Source: Lonicera japonica (Eukaryota > Streptophyta > Magnoliopsida > Dipsacales > Caprifoliaceae). Taken from it: a stretch of DNA of 64,000 bases. Under the pieces are notes generated by a model that saw only the letters and a program-made list of their open reading frames with translations, was not told where the DNA came from and did not search any database. Positions 46,830-58,084 of this stretch are shown piece by piece. Made by a program: the position numbers and the translations under genes. The first letter of the stretch is position 1. Each line of letters opens with the position of its first letter. The stretch spans positions 23,709,601-23,773,600 of the forward strand of contig CM038470.1 of assembly GCA_021464415.1 (NCBI GenBank), written 5' to 3'.

Positions 46830-48025
46830 GGTGGGGCTATTGCCACACACCTAATATCTCTCTAACACTCTCTTTCTCTATAACACTCACCAAGTATAAT
46901 GATTTACTCCTTTCTACCCCCAGTAGTCACCCACCTTTAAATTGTATTAATTAATAACATTAATAATAATAATAATTAAAAGAAGCAATTAACCCAAAAA
47001 AAGGCACAAATTCTCCCCCTCCTCTTCTTTTCCTCTCTTTTTCCATTGCTTCTTCTTCTTAGCTCCTTTCTTCTTCCTTGCTCACGTAGTTGCCGATTGA
47101 ACCTTCCTCCTCACATAATCACCGGTGTAAATCAATTATCGAGTTCACTTATATCACTATTTAAGTTCCGTTTTTCATTAACACCTCTCCGCCATTAACG
47201 ACTTCCGAAATTTAATATGAAGCTATGCTTAGCTTAATGCAACCAATTAAATAGGAAAGGACTTGGTGCAGATAAGTCGAGTCCAGCAAGATTTACATTC
47301 AACCTTGCTCGCCAGTAATCCACAGAGAGTGTGAAGGCTTGTTGCCCGGCCTAAAATAACCGAGTGTGATAAGAGAGGGATCAGTTCAACTCCACCGAGT
47401 CAAACCAAATCCAGTCCTTGATCGGTTGAAATTCAACCGAGTAAGTTGCGCAAAGTTCGGCCCTTATGAACCGAGCAAACATTGTTCATTCATATCAGCC
47501 AAGAATATATGCTCGGCTATGAACAACCGTGCTTGTTCAATCCTACTCGATTACGCATGGCCGAATACATTGAAAAACGTGCTTTGTTTTTTGGGTTGCA
47601 AACCAAAAATTAATCTACTTAGTTGCTCTATTTTTTTCTGAAGGTTTGCTTTCTTTTTGGGTATAAGTGAACTTGATAGTGATATAAATAAACTTGATTG
47701 TTTTTAATTATCAGATTGTAAAGAACTATAAGGTGCTCTATTTTTTTATTTTTTTTGCAAACCTTCCTCCTCGCAATAAGAATAAGGTGCTTAGTTGCTC
47801 TGTTTTTTTTTGTAAAGAAGTATAATTGGGGTTTGTAATGGGGGTTTTGAAAGTGACATTGAGGATGAATTTTAGAGAGAGATGATGATAGTGATGATGG
47901 GAGTAATTAATTAATTAATAATTGTTGATTATTGTAGCTCAAAAAAAGTGCGGCAATAATAAAAATCTTTATGTTTTTTAGGGGAGTGTTAGAAAGATAT
48001 TAGGTGGGTGGCAATAGCCCCACCC
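46830..48025. mobile_element. 1.2-kb Mutator-type element with 9-bp TSD
   Basis: Terminal inverted repeats of about 40 bp: the left starts GGTGGGGCTATTGCCACACA and the right is the complement of GGGTGGGGCTATTGCCACCC, both continuing CCTAATATC(T/A)-CTAACACTC. TTCTTTTAA flanks it at 46817-46825 (with TTAA between it and the TIR) and 48026-48034. The MADS gene has the empty site TTTATTTAAGGACC at about 4962. The interior (47270-47640) has GAACCGAG/AACCGAG-rich unique sequence and one 91-codon open frame of no recognised family; it may be captured DNA. Confidence 0.85.
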
Positions 48026-48760
48026 TTCTTTTAAGGACCAAAGTGAAATAACAGATAAACATTTGAGGGATAAAATGTCAATTACTAAAATATTTTAATG
48101 TAATCGATTGGGTGCAAATGATTTCCGCAGTGAGTAAAATGTTCAAATAATTACCCCCTAAAAATAAAGGTCCATAAATAATTTAGAAAGTAATACAAAA
48201 AATGTTTTTTTTAAAAAAATCTAATAACAATGGCCAACAATTAGGCTAATCTCCAAATTTTCTGTTAGTCAACTTTCTTTTTTCTTTTCTTTTGATACAG
48301 GGTTATTGTGAGATTCATCATTTTTTAATCAAACCTTAAATTTTTATTTAAGACAGATGAAGTACGTATTTATTAATATTTTCTTAAAACAATTACAAAA
48401 GGATAATTAAGATTAATCGAAAGTTTGACACTTGATTGTGTTTACTTCCAGAACCAGTTAATTAAGGAGAAGGTGGAGCAACTGAAGATGCAGGCCAGTA
48501 AAGTACTAATTTAGAAACTTACTGTAAAAGTATATAAGCTAAGTGAGAATTAATGGTAATGGATGTTAATTTTTTTAATTTTCTTTAATTGTGATAGTCA
48601 TATTCGGCAAAAATTAAAAGAGAAACTTCTATATACGTGACTCAGGATTGAAACTGTAATAGACCAGAAAAACTATAAATAAAAAAAGGATTGAAAATTT
48701 TAAAATTTTGACTACAATGATGCATCATTAATACATTATTTAGTTAGTTAATAAGGTTCA

Positions 48761-50509
48761 GTCTTTTATCACTCTAATTATATATTAATCAATATACTAG
48801 TGCCACATGTTTAGATCACTTTTATAATTTCAACTATATATATATTGATTATATATTAAGCCGTGTACAATTATTTGAAACTAAATTTTTGTATGTACCC
48901 TCACGATACATGTAATATTCGGGTACAAATAATTTAATGAAAAAAATTCAAAAATGCATAAATAGCGCAAGAGATTGAGAGTCTTATTGCCCACAGTATA
49001 ATTGAGAGTTCAATGTAAACCCCTATTATTTATCCTATCATGACTCATGAGCACAAACACGTAAGAATAAAATTTCAAAATTAGAAATCTGACAAATTTT
49101 CAATTTTAAAATAATATTTGAGCACAAACACGTAACAATAAAATTAAAAAATTAGAAATCTGACAAATTTTCAATATTCAAATAATATTTGAGCACAAAC
49201 ACGTAAGAATAAAATAACAAAATTAGAAATCTGACAAATTTTCAATATTCAAATAATATTTGAAAGAGTGTTCAAAAGGGTAAAGAAACACGAGGATCAG
49301 TACGTGTTGATAATTAGAAGTCCACATTGAAATTTTCATAAAATAAGAAAAACATCACCGACGAAAGTTGAGTTGGACCATTCAACAATTATACTTGTAT
49401 GTATCACGTTTTTTTATTATGTGGTTCCAAGTTGTGGAGTCTGAATTTCACTGACTACGTGTATCCCACAAATTTTTATTTTTTTAAAATTATAATCTTA
49501 GAATGTCCAAATCAGATAATCTTAGAATGTCCAAGTTGTGGAGTCTGAATTAAAAAAGTTTCCAATCAGATAATCTTAGAATGTCCAAATCACTGAGTTC
49601 ATTTATATTTTTTGGACATAACCAATAACTGAATCTCATGACAAAAAAATAAAAAAGGTTTCATTCTTAATCGTTAATTATATTAGAATTAATATATCAT
49701 TAAAACATGTGAAAGTCAAATTAAAATATTAATTTGATAGGAAAAAAGTACTTATTTTGTTCTAAAATAAATGTACGATGTTCAAAGTTGCATTTGATTT
49801 TATACTAGGCAAAAATACACGCGATGCGAGTGTACCCCTGGTAAATCTAGAACAAAAAATGAAGAATAAACAAAAAGGGAGATAGTTTAATGGTTAAGAT
49901 CATCTTAAATTATTTAAAAGTCATAAGTTCAAATATGGGTATTAACATATATTTTTTAACATTAATAATAATAAAGGTAAAATAAAAAATTGGTGTCAAA
50001 ATCCAATCCATACATGTATGGTTTACATAGATAGAAACTAATATCAATACAAATAGTTGTTAAGAATAAATTTGCATATTAATTAACCCTTGTGAAATGG
50101 GAAAGAGTAAAACAAGAATTGAGTTCCATTCTTCTCGCATCCAATCATGCTTTGATTTGCATATGGATCGCTTTTCCGAAAAAAATAAATAACAAATTTA
50201 TTAAAATAAAATAAAATTAGACTCTTTAAAGATATGGGGCATTAATTTGTATATGATTCTCATTTTTTTCTAACGTTGTAGTAAGTGGTCAACTCTTGTG
50301 CTTTTCGTCCCTTAAATCTATCTAATATATGACACGCGTGCACATCTCTATATATATATGAAAATATTTTGGTACAGGTCGGTTAGTTTTTAGTGTCAAT
50401 TTTTTATCGCTGAAAACATCTATCTAATATTTTAACGATAAAAAATTATCATTAAAAATTTATTTGTATTGATATTAAATCCAATATATATATATATGTA
50501 GAGAAAATT
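48761..50509. other. AT-rich intergenic DNA with a 71-bp tandem repeat and a SINE-like copy
   Basis: Three 71-bp units lie at 49049-49262 (GAGCACAAACACGTAA at 49049, 49120, 49191). A second small direct repeat, AATCAGATAATCTTAGAATG, occurs at about 49510 and 49563. At 49866-49985 a short element has A-box-like TAGTTTAATGGTTAAGA and B-box-like AAGTTCAAATATGGG, with an AT-rich tail: a candidate tRNA-derived SINE. No gene. Confidence 0.5.
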
Positions 50510-50905
50510 TCGAGTAAGGTCCTTATTTACGGACCGGGCCATTTGACACGCTTCCCGATAAAATTTTTGATGAAATTTGATGGGGATGTTCTTCATCGTG
50601 TGTAGAACATCTCCACCAAATTTTATCAAAAAATTCAACCGGGAAGTGGGTTAACTTCAGGATTGAAAAATATTGGTTCAGAAATAGATATATATATATA
50701 TATATATATGTCCAATATTTTTCAGTCATGTAGTTAACCCACTTCTCGGTTGAATTTTTTGATGAAATTTGGTGGAGATATTCTACACAAGATGAAGAAC
50801 ATCCCCACCAAATTTCATCAAAAAATTTCATCGAAAAGCATGCCAAAAAGACAAATTCATAAATAAAGATCTTAAGTTAAGGTCCTTATGAGAAATGCTC
50901 CATAT
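50510..50905. mobile_element. Fold-back MITE with nested hairpins
   Basis: Long inverted arms of about 150 bp (50520-50672 against 50711-50865) flank a (TA)n loop. Each arm itself contains a hairpin (TTTGATGAAATTTG[AG]TGG ... CCACCAAATTTTATCAAA). The ends carry AAGGTCCTTAT on both sides. Relatives are at 42.6, 44.4, 57.7 and 58.1 kb. Confidence 0.8.
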
Positions 50906-51369
50906 ATGTATATATGATGTATGAGTGGAAAAAAACAATTATAAGTAGGACCGGACTAGCGCTATGCAGTTAGATGAGAAGCGGAGAAATAAAGGCCACA
51001 CAAATGGCTCTTTTGGCATTTATAGATTACAAAGAATTCAAATACAATTCAAACACAACCGAATACAAATATAATCAAAGTAATAAAATAAAAAAAAATT
51101 CAAAATTCAAAATTCAAAATTCAAAATTCAAATTACAAATTACAAACACAGATTAATTTATCAACAAAATATGAAAGACTCAACTTGCTCTATTAAATGC
51201 AAACAAATACAAATATTAATAATGATGTTTTTAATTTGGGACATAATACATTAAAATAAAATCATAGCTTTTTGTATGAAGAGTGAAAATAACAAACCCA
51301 CTACATAAATTTTGCCCCGGATTATACCCACATCTCTTTCACCCACGTATTAGGATTTAGGAGAACAAA

Positions 51370-52905
51370 TATGAGGCAATTAGATATAAGGGCTTATTCT
51401 AATAATAATGTAATTATAAAGGACACTTAAAAATAAGCCATGTAAATTAAGGAAAAACTACACACAATACTAGATAAAAAAAGACACTAATATCCTGATT
51501 TGGTGACTGCACAAAGTCCTTATAATGTCTCACGCTCATTATTACACTAATAGCAACTAGAAGGTGCTAAATGCATTTAGCACCTTCTGGGCGTCCAAAA
51601 GGTGCTAAATGCATTTAGCACCACCTGGACAGCAACCAGAAGGTGCTAAATGCATTTAGCACCTTCTGGACAGCAACCAAAAATTGCTAAATACACAACC
51701 AAAAGGTGCTAAATGCATTTAGCACCACCTGGACAGCAATCAAAAGGTGCTAAATGCATTTAGCACCTTCTGGGCAGCAACCAAAAGGTGCTAAATGCAT
51801 TTAGCACCAACCAGAAAGTGTTAAACCACAACCAGAAGGTGCTAAATGCATTTAGCACCAACCAGAAAGGTGATAAACCACAATCAAAAGGTGCTAAACC
51901 ACAGCCAGAAGGTGCTAAATGCATTTAGTACCAACCAGAATATGATAAATGCATTTAGCACCAACCAGAAAGGTACTAAACTACAATCAGAAGGTGCTAA
52001 ACCACAGCCAGAAGGTGCTAAACCACAACCAGAAAGTGATAAACCACAACCATAAGGTGTTAAATGCAAGAATTTCTTACTGAAAACCAATATATTTTGC
52101 TGGTATAAAAATAAATGGAGTAGAGAGAATAATAATACTAGTTTACAAGAGTCAAATTTGAAATCAGAAATGTTGAATTTGTTGAAGAAAGAGGTGACCT
52201 GGGCGAGTATGAGAGGACGGTGGAGATTGAATTCCTTAGTACAACCAGAACACCTGTCCAATTAAATAGATAAACAAACAGCAGCAGCATAATAGATGTC
52301 AATTACCACGTAGATATAGATATAGATAGGTGATAAAAAAAGTGGGAGGGGAAGAAGAAATGGCGTACGATTCGAAGTGAGGGCATTGGAGAGCGCAGGT
52401 CAAAGATGGGGGAGGAGGAGGAGGAGTAGCGTTAGGGTTTTCCGGTAAAGAAAGAGCAGGCGGCGGAGAGATGCAGAATGCGAAGGGAGTGGAGCGTGGC
52501 ACTTGATGATGAGAGGGAAGGAGGTGGAGGAAGGAGATTTGATGAATGATGGAGGAGGCCAAGCTGGTGGAAAGCAAAGGAACATTTTTGCTTTTTGACG
52601 TTATTTAGAACTTGTTGCTAGTCTACTGCTACCATTCTTCTTGTGGCAGGAATGGATAAATCATGTTACTTTGCATTGTGCGTACTAATTAAGAGATGTT
52701 TATATTAGGGGTAATTTTGTCCATCAATATTTATTATTTTCCTTAAAATAAATTAATATTATGAAAAGTGTCCTTATTGCAAAACCAAATTATGAAATTA
52801 GTACTACCTCTTTTTATTAAATATGAGTTCGTCCTTAGTATTATAAAACATTACGGAGCGAGACCTTATAACTCATTATCTCAACAAATATAGGGTATAT
52901 ATGGT
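51370..52905 (+). mobile_element. Palindrome-array element, copy 1
   Basis: Its two ends (51370-51540 and 52695-52905) are homologous, in inverted orientation, to 63490-63640 and 62255-62440, and its palindrome array matches 62980-63480. The middle (52080-52690) is unrelated to the middle of copy 2. No transposase gene. The superfamily is unknown: I found no convincing terminal inverted repeat or target duplication. Confidence 0.65.
51563..52060. repeat. Array of perfect dyads, core GTGCTAAATGCATTTAGCAC
   Basis: The 22-bp palindrome (core plus flanking G and C) occurs seven times without change and several times with one or two changes. At about 51590 and 51645 the symmetry extends through CCAGAA...TTCTGG to 34 bp. 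Spacers are mostly GGACAGCAACCA-like. The right half (51840-52060) degrades to half-sites (AAGGTGCTAAACCACA). The long open frames here are repeat artefacts. Confidence 0.95.
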
Positions 52906-53124
52906 TGTTAACACTTTAAAAGAGTCCTTAATTCAACACTCTAATATATATTTTAAATATACTTTTATATTAGTTTTTAGGGCACCTTATTTATATTTGT
53001 GATGAATTTTGTAGTGTTACAAATAGGTAATGGACATCAAAGGCTTCTAGGGGATTATACTATGTGCCACCTTAAAGCCTAAGAAGGACTAAGTTTTTAT
53101 AATCATTTTGTACTCCCGAGTGTA
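52906..53124. other. Short intergenic stretch
   Basis: AT-rich with no feature recognised. Confidence 0.4.
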
Positions 53125-53129
53125 CTATG

Positions 53130-54559
53130 TGTGGGTCAAAAAATACCCTAGAGGGGGGGGGGGTGAATAGGGTTTTTAAAACTTAATTGAATTTTTAAAA
53201 TCGTTTTTAAAATTATTTAATGTCTATATCAATCAAGCAATCAAGATACAAAAGTAATTCTAATCACAATGAAGATAGCAATATATAGTAAGGCTAGAGA
53301 TAGAAAGATTTGAACCGATAAAAGTCGAAGATATTTTGTCCACACGGTTCGGCTTCTTAGGCCCTACTTCCGCGCTTGGTTAGTTTTCCGAGAATTTCCA
53401 CTATAATCGAATCTTCTTCTGGGTGAAGATCAAACCTCTATAAGTGTATTCTTCTCACACAATCTTACAAGTATTGAATCACTCTCAATACTCACACAAG
53501 AATTCACTATTGCTTTTCTATGAGATACACCTCTCACAAATATGATTTGAATAAGTTTTGGTAGCTAACACCAATGTACAATAGCTCTTAAGTGTATGAG
53601 GAATTACAAATGAAGCTCACACTAAGAGATATCAAATTTGATCAACAATTTATAGCTCAAAATAAAGATGATTGATCAAAAGTAATGTTTTTGAATCTTT
53701 GAATATTGAATGTAGATGAAGAGAGTTGTGTAGGAATGATTCAAGAGGTTTAAATATGTCTTAGATAGTGTATATATAGTCTAGGACAACATATGGCCTT
53801 TTGGAGGGAGTTGGTAGAAGTTTGATACCAAAAATGGTAAAAAATCAGAAATTCAACGGCTAGTTTCTGGGCCATCAGTTGACTGAGCAAAGCTCATTAG
53901 TCGACTGAGTATCTATCAGTCGACTAAGCAATGTCCATCAGTCGACTGATGGTCCCCACTAGTTTGCTGTCAAGATGACCAAAAATCTCATTTTTCATAC
54001 TTTTGCAAATTAGCTCAAAAATCAATTTTGAAGCTTGGGAATAGTTAAATATAAGTTTCTAAGACTTCTATAATGTAAAGAGTTCGAAAATGAGGTTGTT
54101 AGAATTTAAAACGAATTTATTTTAAAAACGGTTTTTCTCCAAAATAAGGTTTTTGAAAGAGTTTTGATTCAAACTTTAATTTGATAAATCTAATAATGTT
54201 AAAACATAGTATGAGCTATTTTGATGATCAAATAAGAAACATTACATGAATTCTAAGGATCTTACTCAACTATATAATAAATGAGTATTTGAAATCCTTT
54301 TTAAAGTTTCTTCAATTCTTCACTTGTCTTGGTCTTTGATCCTCATTGATTTGCAATGGTGAATGAGATTTGATCAAGTTGAAGTGTGTTGTGAGATAAG
54401 TACTCATGTGGAAGAGTGATCTTGGTTCCGGCTTGACGGTTTTTGTCCACGTGTTAAAACAATGTTTGTGGCTATTACTTAAAACAACAACTTAGTTAAA
54501 TACACATGATTAATGTTATTGTTATTATCAAAACAAGATTAGTGACTATTAGGTCAACA
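53130..54559 (+). mobile_element. Solo LTR, SIRE-like Ty1/copia (1430 bp)
   Basis: It starts TGTGGGTCAAAAAATACCCT, ends CTATTAGGTCAACA, and is flanked by perfect 5-bp repeats CTATG (53125-53129 and 54560-54564). The early CCTAGAGGGGGG...GTGAATAGGG and the late TTATCAAAACAAGATTAGTG are typical of SIRE-type LTRs in my memory of the family; that subfamily call is an inference. It has no gag-pol. Four dyads of the TCAGTCGACTGA type lie at 53875-53949. Confidence 0.8.
53875..53949. promoter_or_regulatory. Four TCAGTCGACTGA-type dyads in the solo LTR
   Basis: TCAGTTGACTGA (53875), TTAGTCGACTGA (53897), TCAGTCGACTAA (53916) and TCAGTCGACTGA (53938), spaced 19-22 bp. A regulatory role is inferred from repetition only. 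Confidence 0.45.
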
Positions 54560-54564
54560 CTATG

Positions 54565-54904
54565 TATTTATAATAATTCTTTGTGTAAGAGCCGAGTTGG
54601 ATACCTAATGTTAAAGTTGTATTTCAAGTAATTTTTTTATAAACTAATTCAAAAATGTGGAGTGGTTTTATTATATGTTTGGATGTGGATTTGATTTGTA
54701 TGAAAATGGTTTTTGATTTTCATATGTTGGTTTATTGACTTTACAGACTCCACAAGATGTACTTTTCAAAATGAGGTTGTATTATATGACTTATTTTTAA
54801 TGATGTTTAAATTTATAGAAACTTGTCACCTATCGCCTACGTACAACATCGTGATTAACCGTCTCCCGGAAGTCTAAACCTCTTAACAGGATTCGGGTGT
54901 CACA
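54565..54904 (-). mobile_element. LTR fragment, Ty3/gypsy-like
   Basis: The right end reads GGATTCGGGTGTCACA, the complement of TGTGACACCCGAATCC, a usual start for gypsy-type LTRs. The SIRE-like solo LTR may be inserted in it. The other end was not found. Confidence 0.35.
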
Positions 54905-57664
54905 CTTGCCATACAAAAGAATTAAATAGTCCTACAACATTGTATACATTGATTCGCAAGACAACATTGCTAGCATATATAATTTCAAAATTCCAACATA
55001 TAAGAAAATGATTGAAAAAGCATTAAATTATAGCTAATATATATCCACCTACATGAACCAAAGTGTACTTATAAAATTTCAAGTCTCATCTGGGATGGGA
55101 AAGGTTCTTTGTTATTTATAGTATAAAGGGAGAGGCTTAGACCTCTTTTTTTTTCTAAAAAAATACAAAAAAATTGTTTAAATTAATCCTGAATAGTATC
55201 AAAATTCACATTGCATAAAAAGAACCCCTAAAATATTATTGGACTATTATTTTTTATTATAAGTGGGGCTACTGTGTGTTTTAATTAAAGCGCAAATTCT
55301 AATGAAAGTGGATTTAATAAATTCAAAAATTACAAATATCTAATAACATTAACAGTACATGCAAGCGGGCCGGGCCCAGTTTGGGTTTAGCCGTTGAAAT
55401 ATAATCCGGCTACTGTGTGTTTTAATTTGGCCCAAAGTCTAATCCGGGTTTGAAAATTTGTTCAAATTTGGCCGAAGCTCAAATTCAACTAAAACTCGAT
55501 CCTTAATATTACGCACTAAATAGGCAGATTTTAGATTTACTCGGCACAACTTACAAGCCTAGGGATAGAAAAAAATATTCTTGTCACATGTTTATCGTAA
55601 CTCTGGATATGATAAAGTCCTGGATAACTTATCCTAACTTGATGTTTTATCCTATAAAATGTACAAATTGAGGTTATTTAATCTAATATTTTATATTCTA
55701 TTCGATATTTTTTTATCCAACGGCCAAATGGAGCCTTGTTATTTTTTATTATTTACGTTTAAAGGGGAAAAAGAAGAGAAACATTAGACACGCAAGAAAA
55801 TTTATGAGAATTAATAGTACTTAATTACGTATATATATATATATATATATGTAAGGGAAATATCTTAAGAGGATCAACTTTTTTGTCCTCAAATGCGGAC
55901 CAAACATTTTGAGGGGGTAAATGAATGATATTTTTTAATTTTTTTTGTGAAACCTAGTTAAAATGATTTCTGTGATTAGTAGATCATTTTTGTAAGGTCT
56001 ATTATATGTTGGCTTTATTATTTTTACAAAAGCAAATTTTACTTGTAAGTTTTCAAAATTGTTTATGCTCATAATTAAAGCTAGGCAATGGTTTCTTTGG
56101 TTTGGTTTTAGGTGGTGAAATTTGTTTTAAAAGGTTTTAATCAAAGATTTCAAATGGTTTTAAGTTTTTTAAAATGTCGTGAATAAAGTAAGAAACTTTA
56201 TAACATCTATCCAGTTTGATTCATGGTTAATTTATTTAAAACTAAGTTCTTAAATCCAAAATTTTCGAAGTGTGAAACTCAAGGTCACCTGGAGGATTAA
56301 TTCATACGCATTTTGGATCAATCAGACAGTTTGAGTGGATTCGAATCGATCTAGGGATTTGGTGGATCGATACGGTATGTGTAAGTTTCCAGGAATTAAG
56401 TTTTCCCACTTTCGGATCGATCCCTCTGATTCGACGAATGAAGGTGGATTAATCTAGGCTTGATAAGTTGATCAATCAGGCAGTGTTTTTTTGCCAAAAA
56501 GTTTTTAATTGCAAATTTTGTTTTTATTTGGTAAGTGACGTATTTCTACTAGGAGTTGGACTTTAAGTTTTCTATAAAATAACTCCTAAGGTCTCATACC
56601 AATTTACGATCTTTTAGAATAAATTTAATGCCTTTTCAAAGAGCATTTACATCACACCACCTAGGGTTTAACCAAACTTCATGCCAGATTAATTGTTCTT
56701 CGTCCAAAGAATAAGGATCCCAAACCCATTATAGAAGCACAAGTCTATTAAGGAGATCATAGTGAGTTCGAGGAATGTGATATGTTGTGTTGCAAATCGA
56801 GCGATTTGAGGCGAAAGCTATAGTATTGGAGATTATGTCAGCATATATTCTTGAGCTATTCAAGTTTGTAAGTTTTGTGTCGGTTAGAGATTAATCAAAT
56901 ATGTAACTTTTGAGCAAAATATAGTGAATTGTTGATTTGAGGATTAGTCATATATTGCAAGGATACCTTGTTAATTCTAGTGTTGATTATGTATTTGATT
57001 GTTTGAATTATTTATGCATAATAGACAAGATTAAATTAATTTTCTCTAATTAAAACAAGTAGACAACTAAGGTTTACCTTCTTTTAGAATTCATAAAGGA
57101 CTTTTTGGTAAATTAATTGGAGAATAATTTACCTAGGTTTAATCGTACTTTGCATTAAATTTCAATTTCCACCAAATTTTATTGAAAATTTCAATGCGCA
57201 TTTCTGGCCGTTGAAATTTTAGATGTTTAACTAGCCGACTTCATGATTGAATTTTTCTCTAAGTCTCCATTTAACTAAAAATAAAGAAAACCCACCTTAA
57301 ATCCTTGTCGAATTTAACCGTTTGGGACCGATAAATTTTAAAAAATTAACGGGTTTAGTAGGTGACCAATTTCGTCAAGGATAAAACCGATTTATTATCA
57401 TTTTGTGTCAAACGGGCGAATCCAATAACTACCCAATTTCATTCCGAGTCCACTCATTAACTTATAACTTCTTGTCGATTTATGTTTTGTTATTGTCTAA
57501 TGTGTGATCTCATATATTTACTTAGAATTTCAAAAGAAAAATGCAACTGAATATGTTTTTTTGTTTCTCACTATGAATATAATTAAAGGAACATTTATCT
57601 ATTGTAACTTTACACACACACATACGTACATAGATACATACATACATACATACATACAGCTAGG
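54905..57664. other. AT-rich intergenic DNA
   Basis: No gene. It contains a (TA)n tract (about 55829-55851) and a stretch (56280-56480) repeating GATCGAT/TCGGATCGATCC motifs that may be old LTR sequence. The 57610-57658 stretch is an imperfect CATA microsatellite. Confidence 0.4.
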
Positions 57665-58032
57665 CTCCAGAAAGAGCTTTATTGTTTTAACTAAATAATG
57701 GACATCTCATTTTGATTGAGTAAATGACCGAATTTTTTGAAGCAATTTAGTGAGGATGATCTTTATGATTATTAACTCCACTAAATTTCATCAAAACATT
57801 TAATCAAAAAGGGGTGAACTAGAGATTGATTTATATGTGTGCATTTTGACTGTTGAAAATTTATAATTTTAGATCACCCACTTATGGGTTGAATTTTTTA
57901 ATGAAATTTAATGGAGTTGATTTATTCATCATGGAGATCGGCCCCACCAAATTTGATCAAAAAACCAATCATTTATCCCATCAAAAGGGGATGTCCGTTC
58001 TTTAGTTAAAAGAATGCTGCTCTTTCTGGAAT
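57665..58032. mobile_element. Fold-back MITE (stem-loop family)
   Basis: Long terminal inverted repeats: left TCCAGAAAGAGC then TTTTAACTAAATAATGGACA; right is the complement of TCCAGAAAGAGC then TTTTAACTAAAGAACGGACA. Inner hairpins contain AAATTTCATCAAAA/TTTAATGAAATTTAATGG, as at 50.5 kb. Confidence 0.75.
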
Positions 58033-58084
58033 TTGGCTATATATACATTATTTTATTGACTGGTCCGTATATAGGAAATGATTT

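Larger units (their letters stand above)
44961..47270. repeat. Imperfect tandem duplication of MADS intron 4 plus 5' part of a MITE
   Basis: Unit A is 44961-45868 and unit B is 45870-47270. Both read TTTTAATATCAG(A/C)CCTATATCC, then TTTCCACTCATTCAGCAAAT-like sequence, then the MITE start GGTGG[AG]GCTATTGCCACAC, and both stop at AAAGGACTTGGTG. Unit B extends further left (from GTGATTTATTAGTTAAAATA) and carries the 405-bp MITE. Confidence 0.85.
43439..48760 (+). pseudogene. Rearranged partial duplicate of the SOC1-like MADS-box gene
   Basis: Collinear blocks match the gene at 0.7-6.8 kb: 43439-43830 (intron 1), 44961-45435 and again 45870-46820 (intron 4, from about 4400-4960), 48035-48500 (end of intron 4 plus exon 5) and 48596-48760 (3' flank, about 6600-6790). 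Only exon 5 survives (48452-48493, 42 nt, encoding NQLIKEKVEQLKMQ; one residue differs, Asp to Glu, from the gene). Its donor is altered from GTAATG to GCCAGT. Exons 2, 3, 4, 6 and 7 are absent. The copy is interrupted by a SINE-like insert, two or more MITEs, a 605-bp segmental duplication and an internal tandem duplication. It cannot encode a MADS protein. Confidence 0.85.

Noticed and set aside
48452..48493. Functional exon of a second MADS gene
   Set aside because: No neighbouring exons survive and the splice donor is changed.
51563..52060. CRISPR-like array
   Set aside because: Spacers are themselves repeated and the repeat is a perfect full-length palindrome; the genome is a plant nuclear one with no cas genes.
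51846..52261. Repetitive ORFs over the palindrome array
   Set aside because: The frames reflect the repeat only; the inverted copy at 63 kb does not preserve them.
52299..52585. 92-codon minus-strand ORF (serine/proline-rich) in palindrome element copy 1
   Set aside because: It lies over purine-rich low-complexity DNA, is open in two frames, and is absent from copy 2.
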